Positions 38,973 to 51,175 of a stretch of DNA of 64,000 nt are shown one piece after another. The stretch comes from Cryptomeria japonica (taxonomy: Eukaryota > Streptophyta > Pinopsida > Cupressales > Cupressaceae): the NCBI RefSeq assembly GCF_030272615.1, contig NC_081406.1, positions 141,765,299 through 141,829,298 on the forward strand, given 5' to 3'. The position numbers and the translations under genes were made by a program. Each line of letters starts with the position of its first letter. Position 1 is the first letter of the stretch. A model generated the notes under the pieces. The model had not been told where the DNA came from. It saw nothing but the letters and a program-made list of their open reading frames with translations, and ran no database searches.

Positions 38973-40653
38973 TGGTGGCGGGAAAAGAGAGATCGGGTGA
39001 CTAGGACCTAATCCCACTTTTGCCAACACATTGTGAATATGAAAGAGCCTAGGGAGATAGATGACTTTGGCTAATTCTTGTGAGAAAGAGAGAGACAAGG
39101 ATTACCTCTTAGGGTTTCTATTCATCTTGTTGCAAATGATGAGAAAAACTAGGGTTTGGATGATTAACTAGATTAGGAGATAAAGAATGAAGCATAAATG
39201 AACTCAGAATTGAATAAACCTACAGATTTGAAACTAAGATATTGAAAGAATGAAAGGGGGAGGATTATGCATGTGTAAGCAATGCTATAAATTGAACAAA
39301 ACTGACCTGGACTAGGGTGCCACACCACTATCCTTTTTCTGCAGACAAGAGGCTGCAACTGAGACACTGCAAATCTGAGATCCTGAAGCTGCAACCTGCT
39401 AAAAATCATTGAAAAGCAGAGGGAACATGGTGCCACACCACTATCCTAATCAGGACCAGGGAGCCACACCCCTATCCTAGGTAGATTAGGGCAGATTTGA
39501 TGATTCTGGGTAATTCCTGTGCCTTTTGCTGAGTTGAAAGTGCCTCCGGGTACCTGTTTCTGCACCTGCAACTGAAAAGGGAAGGTTTGGGTGGCTATAT
39601 AGGATTTTGCCCTAGTCAAACCCCTGTTTTGGTGATTTACACCTCCACAAAGAGCTGATAATGTACTGAAAATGTATGTGCTAGAACCTTGTGTGTATGC
39701 AATATCCTAAAATGAAAGTAAACAATCTAGAGCAATCCTAAAGAGTAAACCCTAATTGCTTGTAATTGACAAAGTAAATGCTCTAAATCAATGATGCAAA
39801 GTGATATAAATCATGAATGTAAATATGTAAGTTGATGTAAAGAAGCTCATACAAAGACATGAAAATAACATGAAATCATACCAATCCCCAAGGGAGAGAT
39901 ATTGCCACTAGATCTCCTATTACTCTTCATTGTCTTCAAGGCTCCTAATTGATGATGAATTCTTGAAAAATGCTTGATGAATGTTGTTTAATTGTGTTGA
40001 ATACTCCATATAGGATTCTCTTTCACTACATAGAAGGCTCCTTATGCTTGCTTTGCTAAAAACTCCCTTAGATTAGATGGATCTTCATTGCCTTCAAATG
40101 AAGAAGGAGAGATCTTATGTATGAAACCCTAGATCTTAATTTCAAATTAATTCTGCCTTCAGGTCGACCTAGGAATTGAATTTCCTACCAATATTTTGGG
40201 GTTAAGCATTATAATATCATAGAATTGTGCTCCCAAAAATTTAGGAAAAAATCCGAGGACTGTGGCGGGAACGCACATGGTTTGACCAAATTTTTACCAA
40301 AATTTTAGGGCCATTAGATATGATGATATTAGAGAGAATCCCAAAGTTACAACTGATTTTGAGGTCTTTTGATATACGAAATTGAGCCTTAAAGGTCAAA
40401 ATAGGACATAATTAGGGTTTCTGATTAAATGATTTATTGGAGGAATACAATAAAAAGAGGCACACTTAGGGTAAAGGGCACAATTTTATAACCTATGGAA
40501 GTAATAAAATATGACTTTTGATTTAATTAAATTAATTAATCAAATGCTTAAAGGGAATTTAGAAATGCAAGATGAAATATACACTAAGGCGGGTGCTAAC
40601 CTAAGTGTGAAATTGTACCACCCTAGCAAGGGTGTACAATTTACAACACTACA
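38973..40653 (-). mobile_element. Solo LTR (family C), minus strand, inside the C2 3' LTR
   Basis: Read on plus it runs from TGGTGGCGGGAAAAG to CAACACTACA. On minus it starts TGTAGTGTTGTAAATTG, related to the second family C copy (60591-61787), which starts TGTAGCGTCCTAAAATTG. GTATTATGG occurs on both sides (38967-38975 and 40655-40663), partly overlapping the LTR end, so the exact target duplication is blurred. Joining the flanks restores the C2 LTR. Contains repeated GCCACACC-ACTATCC segments (39318-39480). No genes. Confidence 0.8.
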
Positions 40654-41793
40654 AGTATTATGGTTGATATTCAATTGTTCATGTTATTTTGTATTCTAGT
40701 TTGTGCTCTGCATTGCTCTAGAATTGCAATATCTTGGTTTGCAGATTTAATAGTGTTTGGGATGTTCAGATGTGTCTTCAATTTACATGGTTCATGATTT
40801 GGAAGTCTGCAAGTGAATCTTTCAATTTGACAATTAGTTGAGTTGATGTTCTTGAGGTTTGGTATAATTATGATGAGGATTCTAGCAAGTGGTGATGTTG
40901 TGGTTGTTTTTATGGTGATTCACATTGCTTGTGGATGTTTCTAGATTGTATTCTACCCGTGTTGTTGGTCCGCATTGATCATTGTGCGCGTTATTGATCA
41001 TTTTCTTGATCTAGTGGTGTTATTCATGTTATGTGACATTCTTGGTGGTTGTAGCATTTTGCGGATGATCGAGACATGATTCTTGTTGGTGTTGCATGTT
41101 CAAGGAGTTGATTTGGGTTCAGATTATGTCTTAGCTAACATTGCTTTGGTTTGCGTGTGTTGTTGTAGCGTGTGAGGTTATTATTTTATAGTTTGTGTTG
41201 AGGGTTTAGTCTACCTTGAAATATAGGTTGGTGAATTGTATAAATACATGTAATATTTATTTGAGAGATGTATCTGTGTGTGCAAATTTTTTTTTGATTA
41301 CTTTATAGTAATAGAGGAGATGAGTTGAGAAGTGCGAAAGAGCATGTAGAAGTGTGTAAGTGCATAGTTTGAGTTTATGTGCTTAACCATAACTATAATC
41401 AGACATTAGGAGATGCTATTTTCTCAATTCATGTAATCTGGATTATTGTTTGAATCTTTTATAAGGAAATGAGCCTTCTCCAGGGTTGTAGCCTTTTGTT
41501 GTTTTGAACAGTGAGCTCTAGCCAGTGTGCTTGAATGCATGTGTGTTCCCCATTGTAATATTTCACTTACTCCTAACAGGGTATTATCTCATTGTGGGTA
41601 GGTTCCCACCATGGCTTTTCCCTTAACTGGGTTTTCCATGTCAAAAATCTTGGTATTATGTGTGTTATTGATGTGGTGTTAATTTATGCATTAGATGTTA
41701 ACTATCAGATCTAAATTTAAGTTTGAGTTGTGTACAGTTTTGGTGCAAACTGATTCATGCCCCCCCTCTCTGTTTGTTGCATTGATGCCAATA
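40654..41793 (+). repeat. C2 3' LTR, second part
   Basis: Matches 33199-34329 and ends GATGCCAATA. TATAAATA at about 41239-41246. Confidence 0.88.
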
Positions 41794-41798
41794 GTATT

Positions 41799-42016
41799 CA
41801 GTTATTCATATTATTATTATGATTCTCACTGTGGTTTTTCCCATATTGGGGTTTCCACAAAAAAATTTGTTGTTCATGTCTTTGGTGTTTACTATTTCAT
41901 CTTTGATTGATGCATAGTTGATTAAAGACAATTAATAAGTGTTTGTGATTGAAAAGATTTAAAGGATTTTCTCAAGACTAATTCACCCCCTTCTCAGTCT
42001 TGTGGTGTTTTCAATA
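41799..42016 (+). repeat. C3 5' LTR, second part
   Basis: Carries the GTGGTTTTTCCC and GGGTTTCCACA conserved block and ends GTTTTCAATA. A primer site TGGTATTAGAGA follows at 42019-42030. Confidence 0.78.
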
Positions 42017-42074
42017 ATTGGTATTAGAGAAAGGTTCCTCTAGTAAAAGATTATTCACTTGAGGAAGGTTTAGG

Positions 42075-42635
42075 ATGACACAAAATAATATAGTTTCAAA
42101 GTACCAAAGTTTGATGACACAAATTATTTCTTTTGGAAGGCATAGATGCAATACCATTTGAATTATTTTCTGCTTGGAATATTGGATATTGTTAAGATTG
42201 GTTATACTACTCTGATTAGTGGTCCTTCTACTATAGATGAGATCAAGGTGCATGTGAATAATGCCAAGACAAGCAATGCAATTGTTAGTAGTTTAAGTGA
42301 CTTAGAGTTCTTGAGGGTCATGGGTTGCAAATCTACAAGGAAAATTTGGGATAAGTTGAGCAACATTTATGAAGGAGACTAGAAGATTAAGAAAGTCAAG
42401 ATGAAGATTCTAAAATATAAATTTGAGACCCTAAGGATGTCTGAAGATGAGAACATTTAAGGTTACTTGCATTGAGTGAATGAGTTAGTAAGGGCAATTA
42501 GAGGTATTGATGGAAAATTGGAAGAAAATGAAGTTGTGAGAAAATTAATGAGAACACTACCTAGATCTTATAAACGTAAGCTATATGCTATTGAAGAAAG
42601 CCACAACATGATACATATACCTTGGATCAACTTTA
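42075..42635 (+). pseudogene. gag: C3 gag, N-terminal part
   Basis: ATG 42075 (MTQNNIVS). After a frameshift near 42095 the copia gag reads FDDTNYFFWKA, then MQYHLNYFLLGILDIVKIGY, CKSTRKIWDKLSNIYEGD, LVRAIRGIDGKLEENEVVRKLMRTLPRSYKRKL. After another shift it reads TLDQLY, where C4 is inserted. The frame across the junction is kept if C4 plus one CTTTA is ignored, which supports the boundary. Helical UBN2-type capsid domain. Confidence 0.8.
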
Positions 42636-43554
42636 TGTGGCAATTGACACTCTATTGGTTAGTTTCACTATGTTGTCATTGATGGCAACATGATTTTGGG
42701 TTCCGACTTCATATGGTGTACCGATAGACACTTCACAGACTCTACACCGACACTGACAGGATAGAAGATTTCTTTGTTCACCGACAATGCAGGCCGACAT
42801 GGTATAGTTTAGGTCATCGGTATTGGAGGCCAACACATCTTGGATCCAGCATCAACAACTTGTTTTAATGTTTATTCATTTATGTTATATGGCTGACATG
42901 TAATTTGATATTGTATATATCCTTGTAAGCCGACATAAGACATAAATTTGTATAGGGTATATAGGGAAAATTGATTAGATCATTTTAATATAGATAGGCA
43001 TGTGGAATGATGCTAGGATGGATATATGGATGTAATGTAATGCGAAATATATCAGAGAGACTATGTATGTGAGGAATCCATTGTAAGGGTTATTCTAGTA
43101 CAAAGGTTTAGGGTTTTAATCAGAACAAACAAAGCTTAAACCAGAACTGTATTCTGGCATAGAAGATGCTATCTTAGCAATTCACACTTCTCTGGATTAT
43201 TGTCTAGTATGTTATGTAGTCAGTGAGGCTCCTGTTGTAATTGAGCAGTGTGCTCTAGGCTCTAAGCCTTCTTGCAAGTGTAGGCCCATCATATATTGTA
43301 ATCTCTTGATATGGCCACTAAATTGATATTGTGGGTCACAAATCCCATCATGGTTTTTCCTCTTTGAGGTTTTCCACGTATAAATCTGTGTGTTATGATT
43401 CTCATTTATGTGCTTGGCTTATTGGTTGCATTACTTCTTTCAATTCTGTTTATATCGGTATACCGGTTGGTGTATGAATGTTTTGTTGAGGCTAAAATCT
43501 TATATTCTAGTATAACACTGATTCACCCCCTCTCAGTGTTATTGGTTTCCAACA
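42636..43554 (+). repeat. C4 5' LTR, 919 bp
   Basis: TGTGGCAATTGACAC...GTTTCCAACA. It has GTTGTCATTGATGGCAAC near its start and the GGTTTTTCCTCTTTGAGG block near its end. Its 3' half is clearly related to the C1 LTR. Confidence 0.9.
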
Positions 43555-43628
43555 ATTGGTATCAGAGCCTTGTGCCTTAGAGGAAGTTTAATATCTTGAG
43601 GAAGATCATGAAACCGTAATAATTGAAT

Positions 43629-44720
43629 ATGGCTTTGGAGAAGCAGCCTGAGATGACACTTGAAGATTATGATGCTGAAAGATTCAAGAACTTAAAGCTA
43701 CAAGATGAGTTGAATTCTACTAAAGAATTTATTCCTATCCTACAAGAGAGGCTATCATCTGTTCAAGCTAGGAGGAAGGAACTTTTGCAAAATCAAGATG
43801 ATGAAGAGAAAAATGCACTTAAGGAACAATGTCATAAATTGAGTCAAGAGAACGTGGTTATGAAGAATGAAATGCAATCTATAACTATGAGGATGTCTAA
43901 GGAGATTGAGGACAAAAATAAAAAGGAAGAAAATCTTGTTGTATCCCTGAAGAACAAATTTGAAGAATGTGGTAGGTTGGTTCATGAAAATGATATGTTT
44001 AGAACTGATTTGGTAGAATCCCAGAGTAATGAGAAAGATCTTGAGAGACAAATGATAATACTAAGAGACGATTTAACACTGCAAGTGAGTACAAAGAAAA
44101 GTTCAAGATCAACTCAGCACAACTTGATGAGTTATTGAAGAGACAAAGGCAGATTGGAGATTCCAGTGGACTTGGATTTGCACAAGGACAGAGTTTCGGT
44201 ATTGCTAATGAAGATCAAAACTACAAGGCACCGGTAAGGCAATTCAATGCTTATAAATTCAATGGTAGATGTTTTATTTGCAATAGATTTGGACACATGG
44301 CTAGGCAATGTAGAAACAAAGCAAATAAAAACCTTGATTCTGCTCTTGATAAATGTTCTAAATGCAATAAAATTGGTCATAAGACAAAAGACTACAAAAT
44401 GAATGTGAAATGTTATGCTTGTGGAAAATTTGGACATATGGCTAATTAGTGTAGGTCAAGCAATTTCATCGGTTTTAGCAAGGCAATTCAAAAGAACAAT
44501 GTTACATGTTATGCATGCAATGAAGTTGGATATATTGCTAAGTTCTGTAGAAGCAGAAATCCATTGGTTGGAAATGGAGGATCAAATGAAAAAGGAAAAG
44601 AGAAGGTTAATGAAATCCAACATGATCATACTCAAAGATGGGTGAGGAAGACTGAAGAGCAATCATCAGATGGGAATGGCTCGGTTACCTATCCGACAAA
44701 AGAGGCTGCTCCTACACCGA
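43629..44720 (+). pseudogene. gag: C4 gag with coiled coil and zinc knuckles
   Basis: ATG 43629 (MALEKQPEMTLEDYDAERF). Residues about 20-150 are a strongly charged heptad-type coiled coil (Leu/Ile spaced in Glu/Lys-rich sequence), an accepted Sirevirus gag trait thought to drive particle assembly. A frameshift near 44095 is followed by a linker and knuckles: CFICNRFGHMARQC intact; CSKCNKIGHKTKDY with the last Cys lost; CYACGKFGHMAN with the last Cys after a stop; CYACNEVGYIAKFC with His changed to Tyr. The Lys-rich end tails off near 44640. It is homologous to the C1 gag. Confidence 0.85.
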
Positions 44721-45119
44721 CAGTGAGTTTATCTGGTAACTAAGGTAGATGCATTAAGGGTAAGAAAAATTTAATGGAAGATGATGCATATGCCCCTAGA
44801 GGAGATTTTGGAAGATGTTCCAGATATTGGAAAGGATTATCCAACATTTATATGTTGTGAGTGAGATCTGATATCTTTCACCGACAGTCACTTATGTCAA
44901 TGGAATATTAGGGTTTTCTCTTGATGGATAAAAGGTCGAATACACTTCATTATTATTCACCCAACATTCAAAGAGATTTCAGAGTGATTCAAAATGACTT
45001 AGTGTGATCAGAGGCTATTTAGAGGCAATCAAACTTCTTCTTGAGCTATCAGACCGGCGTCTAGAAGGATTTGTTGGAGGTTTTCACTAGCAGCGATCTA
45101 GAGGTATTTTTCTTGAAAC
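44721..45119 (+). other. C4 intergenic spacer between gag and the novel ORF
   Basis: Degenerate gag tail followed by non-coding sequence. No domain, splice or promoter signal that I can support. Confidence 0.4.
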
Positions 45120-48100
45120 ATGGAAGTGAGATCATCTTTTGTTCCTATTTTTGTTGCAAATCCAATTGTAGTAGAGGTTAAGGACCGCCCCAGGCCAATT
45201 TTCAAGTGGTATCCACATGTGGCTACCAAGGAAGATTTGGTTGGAGCATTTTCTTGCATTCCAGAGGGAGTGGTATATGTAGAGGATGTTAGGGCATACA
45301 TTCATTACCATATAGAGGACTTCGGCACTTCTGAGATCAAAGGGATGTATATGAATGAACTCATGGGAGAATCTGGTAAGATCAAACCGACATATCAACA
45401 CATCAAAGATTTAGGGTTCACAGGATTCTGGATATTCCAGAGTTTGAGGATGAAATAGTCAGATATGTACTAAGTAGAGTACATGGGGAATTCATATGGC
45501 TGGATAGACCTTATAAAATTACTAAGGAAGCCATCTAGGTAATTAATGGCTTGTCATCAATAGGGAAACATCCAGATAAGAAAGTATCTAACAACTTCGT
45601 GAGGAAGATCATCGGTGCCACATCAAACAAGAGATCGATGAAGGTGAGCACTATCATCGACACCAACATCAATTTTGGTAGCATGGTTATAGGCTACAAG
45701 GCAACTCAGTCTAACCGATTGAATTTAGCTTCTAGTTCATGTATTTTGGTTGCATATAATATGATGAGAGAAAATGTAAGGTTAGCTCTTTGTGGCTGGA
45801 TGCTTGAAGAATTATTGATCAACTTAGGGAAAATTCAAGGTGAGAAGAAGGGCACCTTCCGGTATGGAAACCTGTTAGTCTACTTAATGCTATACTTTTT
45901 GAATGATACTCCTGGTTCTGCTAAGAAGAAATGGGCTTTTGACATCCTCGTAGGAAGACAACTATTTCAATCAATTGCTACATTGGGAAGTCTAAGAGAT
46001 GATAAGATATGGGGTTAATTTAAAGCTTTTCAAAAATATATGAGGTCTAGAATAAGAGTACCTAAGCATATAGTAGAGAAATACTCTACCGATATTTGTT
46101 TCATGGTTAAGAAGGATGTGACTCTCACGAAGGTGATCAAGCCCTTAAAGATCTGAATAGAAGAAATCGGCTATGAGGTAGATGCATTAATTCTTGATGC
46201 ATATGCAAAAATTCTAATAGATGCATAAATAGATGAGGCAGAGAAGCCCTGTAGAAGTGCTCATCAGAAGACTCTTAAGGTTGAAACTGAGTTCAACCGA
46301 AAGAAAAGGGAAAAACAAGAAGGAAAGGAAAGTAAGTTTGTACATGAGGTTTCAAAGGACATTAAGGCACTCATTGATGCTGTATCGGAGAAAGGAAGAA
46401 AGAGGAAGCATCTGGTAGTTCTTATTGAACCTGTAACTACAGATTCTGAGTCAAAGGATGACACACCATTAGCATTCAAAAGGATTGTGAGGAAGAAACC
46501 AGAAGAGCCTAAAGTGGAAGCAAATAAACTACTGGTTAGGAAGGTCACCATCAAGTTACCAGTACAAAAGTAGGCACCTAAGGCTACATCAACAATTGCA
46601 TCTAGTACTACCACGAGGAGGAAAAAGAGTGACATTGATTTGGCACTAGAAACTGGTAATGTGACTATTATACCACTTATGACTTGTGCTGAAATTGTTG
46701 ATGAAATTACTAAGGATGGAATATTGAAAAATGTTAAGTCTTATTATGATACATTAGAAGTTGATGAATAGAGAAAGGTAGAGGAAGCAATTCTATTGTA
46801 TTTGGATATCTATAAGAAAGCATTAATAGAGATAGAAAATCAAATACCGATAGAGTTATATAACATGTTATATGCTAGAAGGTTATCTTCTATGCAAGAG
46901 GATAAGCACATTAAAATGCAAGAACTTTTAGCTATCTTGTTTTTATAACTCCAGATGAGATGGAAAAGATAATTGAGGCTGCAGATATGAAGGTATTCAA
47001 TAACAAACATAGAATAACTAGCCTGATGTTAGGATGGATGAATGAGGTAATAAAAGAAACACAAAAGGCTTGGATCAAATTTTTGGGAGAACATAGAGGA
47101 TTCTTTACTTCACTGGAGACCAAAATTGAGGCTGTAGATACCCCAGTTGAAGGGAAAGGTAAAGGGATCATGGGTACTCCACCCTCAGTTTTGAAGAATA
47201 TCAAGATAGTGGAAATTGAGCCACCAATAAATGTACAGATAAATACAGAGACACTTGTTAATACTGTGAACATTGTACATGATACTAACATTAATGACAA
47301 TTATCCTCTGGATAATAATGTACAGGTTGAGGATACTGTTCCTAGAGAGGAATCAACAGTTGTATAGACTGCACAAAGTGGCGAAGCCACCAGTGCAAGT
47401 GAGGAGGTATTAAAGGATAAATCATCAGAGAAAACATGAGAATCCGGTTGGGAACCAGTTGCTGGCACATCATTATTGACAATTGACACTTCTCTAGTTG
47501 AAAAGAAAACCATCACAAAGATGAGTCCCACAGAACTAATGATGATGGCTGCTCAGAAACATATGAATGGGGGAACCACAAACAAGGGGATTATAGATTA
47601 ATCCATAACTATTTTGCATAGATTGGTCTCGGAGTGTAAGATTGAAAATGAAGTGAGCCCTTCTGACAAGCTTAAGGTAGTCACTGAGCACATAGCAAAA
47701 GACTTTCAATCCTTACAGTAGATCTCTAACCAACAAGCACTTGAAAAATTCACTTTGGCTAAGAGAGCCGCTTTTGATCAGATCATTGAGAGAGAGAAGA
47801 AAAAGATTGAGGAGAAGCTAATTTTGATTGAAAATTCTTTGAAACAATATTGTAATATATACAGGGTATGTTGCAATACTGATATACTTACAACAAATGT
47901 AGATAACAAGATAAAAGAGATACAAGAGAAAATTGCTAATATTGCTAACTCTTTTGATGGACTAATTTCACTTACAACATCTATTGATGGACAAATTTTG
48001 ACTTTGGAGAACCAAATTTATGCTCTTGAAAAGGAAAGAGATAAGATCATTCAGAGAGCCAGAAGTCTCATAAGTTTGGTGAGTCCAAGATTGGATTCAC

Positions 48101-48297
48101 TTTGTGTACATAAGAAGGAATGCATGGATATGCTAGGAAAGCCCACACTGGCAGAAGTTAATGAGAAAGAATCACTTGCATATTTACTAAGTAGACTCAT
48201 ATCTATCTTCGACACATTCAAAACCGGCTGGGATACTTATGTGGAGTTACTTGAGAAAGCTTATCCGAAAATCTTGAAATTGGTCAAGCTCCGGTAA
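45120..48297 (+). pseudogene. C4 novel ORF (about 1,060 codons) replacing pol; function unknown
   Basis: Begins ATG 45120 (MEVRSSFVPIF) and ends TAA at 48295-48297 after LVKLR. The frame shifts near 45440 and 46940, and about ten stops, most TAG/TAA at likely Gln codons, interrupt it. Region 1 (to about 46130): folded, helix-rich, with ATKEDLVGAFSCIPEG, VRAYIHYHIEDFG, EFIWLDRPYKITKEAI, INGLSSIGK and KKWAFDILVGRQLF. Region 2 (46200-47600): Lys/Glu-rich linker with a basic cluster KGRKRKH, a helical block (LMLGWMNEVIKETQKAWIKF) and an acidic stretch. Region 3 (47755-48297): long coiled coil (EREKKKIEEKLILIENSL). I do not recognise the family with certainty; Region 1 vaguely resembles plant transposon/PMD-like proteins. 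Its position, between gag and the polypurine tract, suggests an element-encoded protein, not captured flanking DNA. Confidence 0.75.
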
Positions 48298-48369
48298 GAC
48301 ATTTTTGGAGGTATTCAGTTTACAATACTTATTCTTTGATATTTTACAATTTTTTTTTGGGCATTGATG

Positions 48370-48558
48370 TCAAAGGGGGAGTAGTATACATGTGAAAAAT
48401 AATGAAGAGGTGCATACATTAGGGGGAGTTATAGAAATTTTGGAATATTGGAGTACTTTGCATATTCAGCTTAGGGGGAGCAGGGCAGGATGAAACCGAC
48501 AGTTGAAACCATGAGCATTTTTCACATGAGTGTTGCCATCAATGCCAAAGGGGGAGAT
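48370..48558 (+). other. C4 polypurine-tract ladder
   Basis: GGGGGAG at about 48374, 48422, 48473 and 48549; the last, followed by ATTGTTGG, abuts the 3' LTR. GCATTGATGTCAAAGGGGG occurs at the first. Confidence 0.82.
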
Positions 48559-49493
48559 TGTTGGAAATTGACACTATTGGTTGGTTTCATTATGTTGTCA
48601 TTGATGGAAATATGATTTTGAGTTCTGACTTCATATAGTGTACCGTTAAGCACTTCACAAACTCTACACTGGCACCGACACCAACACTGACATGATAGAA
48701 GATTTCTTTGGTCACTGACAATGCAGGCCGACATGGTATAGTTTAGTCATCGATATTGGAGGCTGACACATCTTGGATCTAACATCGACAACTTGTTTTA
48801 ATGTTTATTCATTTATGTTAAATGGCTAACATGTAATCTGATATTGTATATATCCTTGTAAGCCGACATAAGGCATAAATTTGTATAGGGTATATAGGAT
48901 AGATTGATTAGATCATTTTGATATAGATAGGCATGTGGAATGATAATAGTATGTATATATGGATGTTATGTAATGTGGAATATATCAGAGAGACTATGTA
49001 TGTGAGGAATTCATTGTAAGGATTATTCTAGTACAGAGGTTTAGGGTTTTAACCGGAACAGACAAAGCTTAAACCGGAACTATATTCTAGCATAGAATAT
49101 ACTATCTTAGTAGTTCATACTTCTCCAGATTGTTGTCTGGTATGTTATGTAGTCAGTGAGGCTCCTATTATGATTGAGCACTGTGCTCTAGGCTATAAGC
49201 TTTCCTGCAAGTGCAGGCCCATGATATATTGTAATATCTCTTCATATGGCCAGTGAATTGATATTGTGGGTCACAAATACCACAATGGTTTTTCCTCTTT
49301 GAGGTTTTCCACGTTTAAATATGTGTGTTATGATTCTTATTTATGTGTTTGGATTATTGGTTGCATTACTTCTTTCAATTCTGTTTATATCGGTATACCG
49401 GTTGGTGTATGCATGTTTTGTTAAGGCTAGAATCTTATATTCCGGTATAACACTGATTCACTTCCCCCTCTCAGTGTTATTGGTTTCCAACAC
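48559..49493 (+). repeat. C4 3' LTR, 935 bp
   Basis: TGTTGGAAATTGACACTATTGG...TTGGTTTCCAACA. Pairs with 42636-43554; small differences throughout. Confidence 0.9.
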
Positions 49494-49498
49494 TTTAT

Positions 49499-51171
49499 GG
49501 GTTTCTCTTTACCTTTGAGATATCAAAGTTTGAGGATCAACATAATGATAAGAAGGAAGTTGCATTCACAGCCACCAAAAAGATTGAAGATGTACCTGAA
49601 ATAAGGAATGATGCAGATGATGTGGAAGAAAAATTTGTGAGAAGATTCAAAAAAAGGAGCTGGAAAATACAAAGGTAAATTGCCCTTAAAATGTTTTAAT
49701 AGTAGAAGAATTAGTCATTATGTTGCTCGATATACTTTCAAGGAATATAACTATAAGATATTTGATGATTATAACAAGAGAAAGTATAGTTATAGAAGAG
49801 ATGACAAAAATAAGAGAATAGATGATATAGATAAGCCTAAAAAGAATTTTTGTTCAATGGAGACCTATTTCTCTAAATAAGAAGACTGTGATGACTTAAG
49901 TGACGAATCATTATTTTTATCCATAGAAGAAAATAATAATGAAAGGTCCAATACGTTAAACAATGAGAAGAATAGTGAAAGATCAATGATGGCAAAGACT
50001 ACATTGCATGCAAAAGTGGAACATAAAGCTTGGATAATTGATTTTAGATGCTCAAATCATATGATAGGTGAAAAAAGATGGTTCATAGAATTTGAAAAGT
50101 ATGATGGTGGATTGGTGAAGTTTGTTGGTGAGGAGGTTGCACCTATACATGGTAAATGAACCACGTCCATTGATGGTAAGCATAAGATAGATGATGTTTA
50201 TTATGTTAAGGGTTTGAGAAATAATCTTTTGAGTGTGAGTTAGATGTGCAGTCAAGGCTACAATCTCATATTTTATGGGTTTAGATGTGAGATCAAAAAA
50301 GGAGGTTCCAAAAGATAAGTTGCAAAAGGAATAAGAACAAATGAAAATGTCTATTACATGAATCAAAATAGAGAAAGTAGATGTCTATTGGCACAAAGAA
50401 GTAAATATTTGTTGTGATACAAAAGGATTGGACACATTAACTTTGAAAACATGGTGAAGATTGGTTCTACTCAAGCTGTAAGAGATTTTTCAAAGATTAT
50501 ACCAACAAATATAGTGTACAAGGAATGCCAAATGGGAAAGCAAAGGAGGAAAAAAATCAAGAAAAAGGAGTATTGTACTACAAAACCATTGGAGTTGATT
50601 CATATAGACCTATGCAGATTTACAAGGATAAGATGACTAAATGATGAAAGGTATATTATATTTCTCATTGACGATTATTCTAGAATGACATGGATTACTT
50701 TCTTAAATGAGAAATTGGAAGCACAAGATAGATTTAAGGTGCTCAAATCTATGGTTGAGAATCAAATAAAAGGCAAGATCAAATGTTTAATGTCTAACAG
50801 AGGTGGAGAATTTACATCAAATAAATTTTATAGATTTTGTGAAGAGAATGATATTAGGAGGAAATTGTCTGCACCTAGGACTCCATAACAAAATGGAGTT
50901 GTTGAAAGTAAGAGTAGGCTTATTGTTGAAATGCCTAGAACTATGTTGAAAGATGATAAACTACCTAATGTGTATGGAAATAAGCTATGCATACTACTAT
51001 ATAAATTCTTAATAGGGTACAAGTGAGAGTGAATCACACAAAGATACCTTATGAGCTATGGTATGAAAGATTAGCTATGGTCAAATATTTCAAAATATTT
51101 GAAAGTAAGGGCTACATCAAAAGAAATGAAGAGGATTTGTTAAAGTTTGATGAAAGGTATGATGAAGGTGT
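49499..51171 (+). pseudogene. C3 gag end, protease and integrase, decayed
   Basis: Continues the C3 gag frame after C4 (TFEISKFEDQHNDKKE), then GAGKYKGKLPLKCFN, where the knuckle has lost three ligands. Protease: the DSG active site reads DFR (WIIDFRCSNHMIGE), so it is dead. Gag-pre-integrase: RIGHINFENMVKIGSTQAV and YKECQMGK (first Cys to Tyr). Integrase: LIHIDLC (Asp kept); IKCLMSNRGGEFTS has Asn for the second Asp; NGVVESKSRL keeps Glu. The C-terminal part runs to FKIFESKGYIKRNEED and breaks after GAAGGTG at 51170, exactly where element D starts. Stops and shifts are frequent. Confidence 0.82.
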
Positions 51172-51175
51172 TGAT

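Larger units (their letters stand above)
32973..41793 (+). mobile_element. C2: Sirevirus-like copia element inserted in the C3 LTR
   Basis: 5' LTR 32973-34329, gag-pol 34386-38490, tract, 3' LTR 38745-38972 and 40654-41793 (split by a solo LTR). Flanks ATATT (32968-32972) and GTATT (41794-41798) are a one-mismatch target duplication. Confidence 0.88.
42636..49493 (+). mobile_element. C4: non-autonomous Sirevirus-like element with gag and a novel ORF but no pol
   Basis: LTRs 42636-43554 and 48559-49493, primer site TGGTATCAGAGCC at 43557-43569, tract AAAGGGGGAGAT at 48547-48558, perfect target duplication CTTTA (42631-42635 and 49494-49498). Total 6858 bp. I see no protease, integrase, reverse transcriptase or RNase H motif on either strand between gag and the tract. 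The space is taken by the frame at 45120-48297. Confidence 0.9.
31650..51171 (+). mobile_element. C3: degraded Sirevirus-like copia element hosting C2 and C4
   Basis: Pieces: 5' LTR 31650-32972 and 41799-42016, primer site 42019, gag 42075-42635, gag-protease-integrase 49499-51171. It is interrupted by C2 (in the LTR) and C4 (in gag). It ends abruptly in the integrase C-terminal region where element D begins; reverse transcriptase, RNase H and the 3' LTR are not in the window. It is the oldest-looking copia copy here, judged by mutated catalytic motifs. Confidence 0.78.

Noticed and set aside
38967-40663. Nine-base direct repeat GTATTATGG suggesting a Mutator-like DNA transposon
   Set aside because: There are no terminal inverted repeats beyond a few bases, and the insert is related to the family C LTR at 60591-61787; part of the repeat is the LTR end itself.
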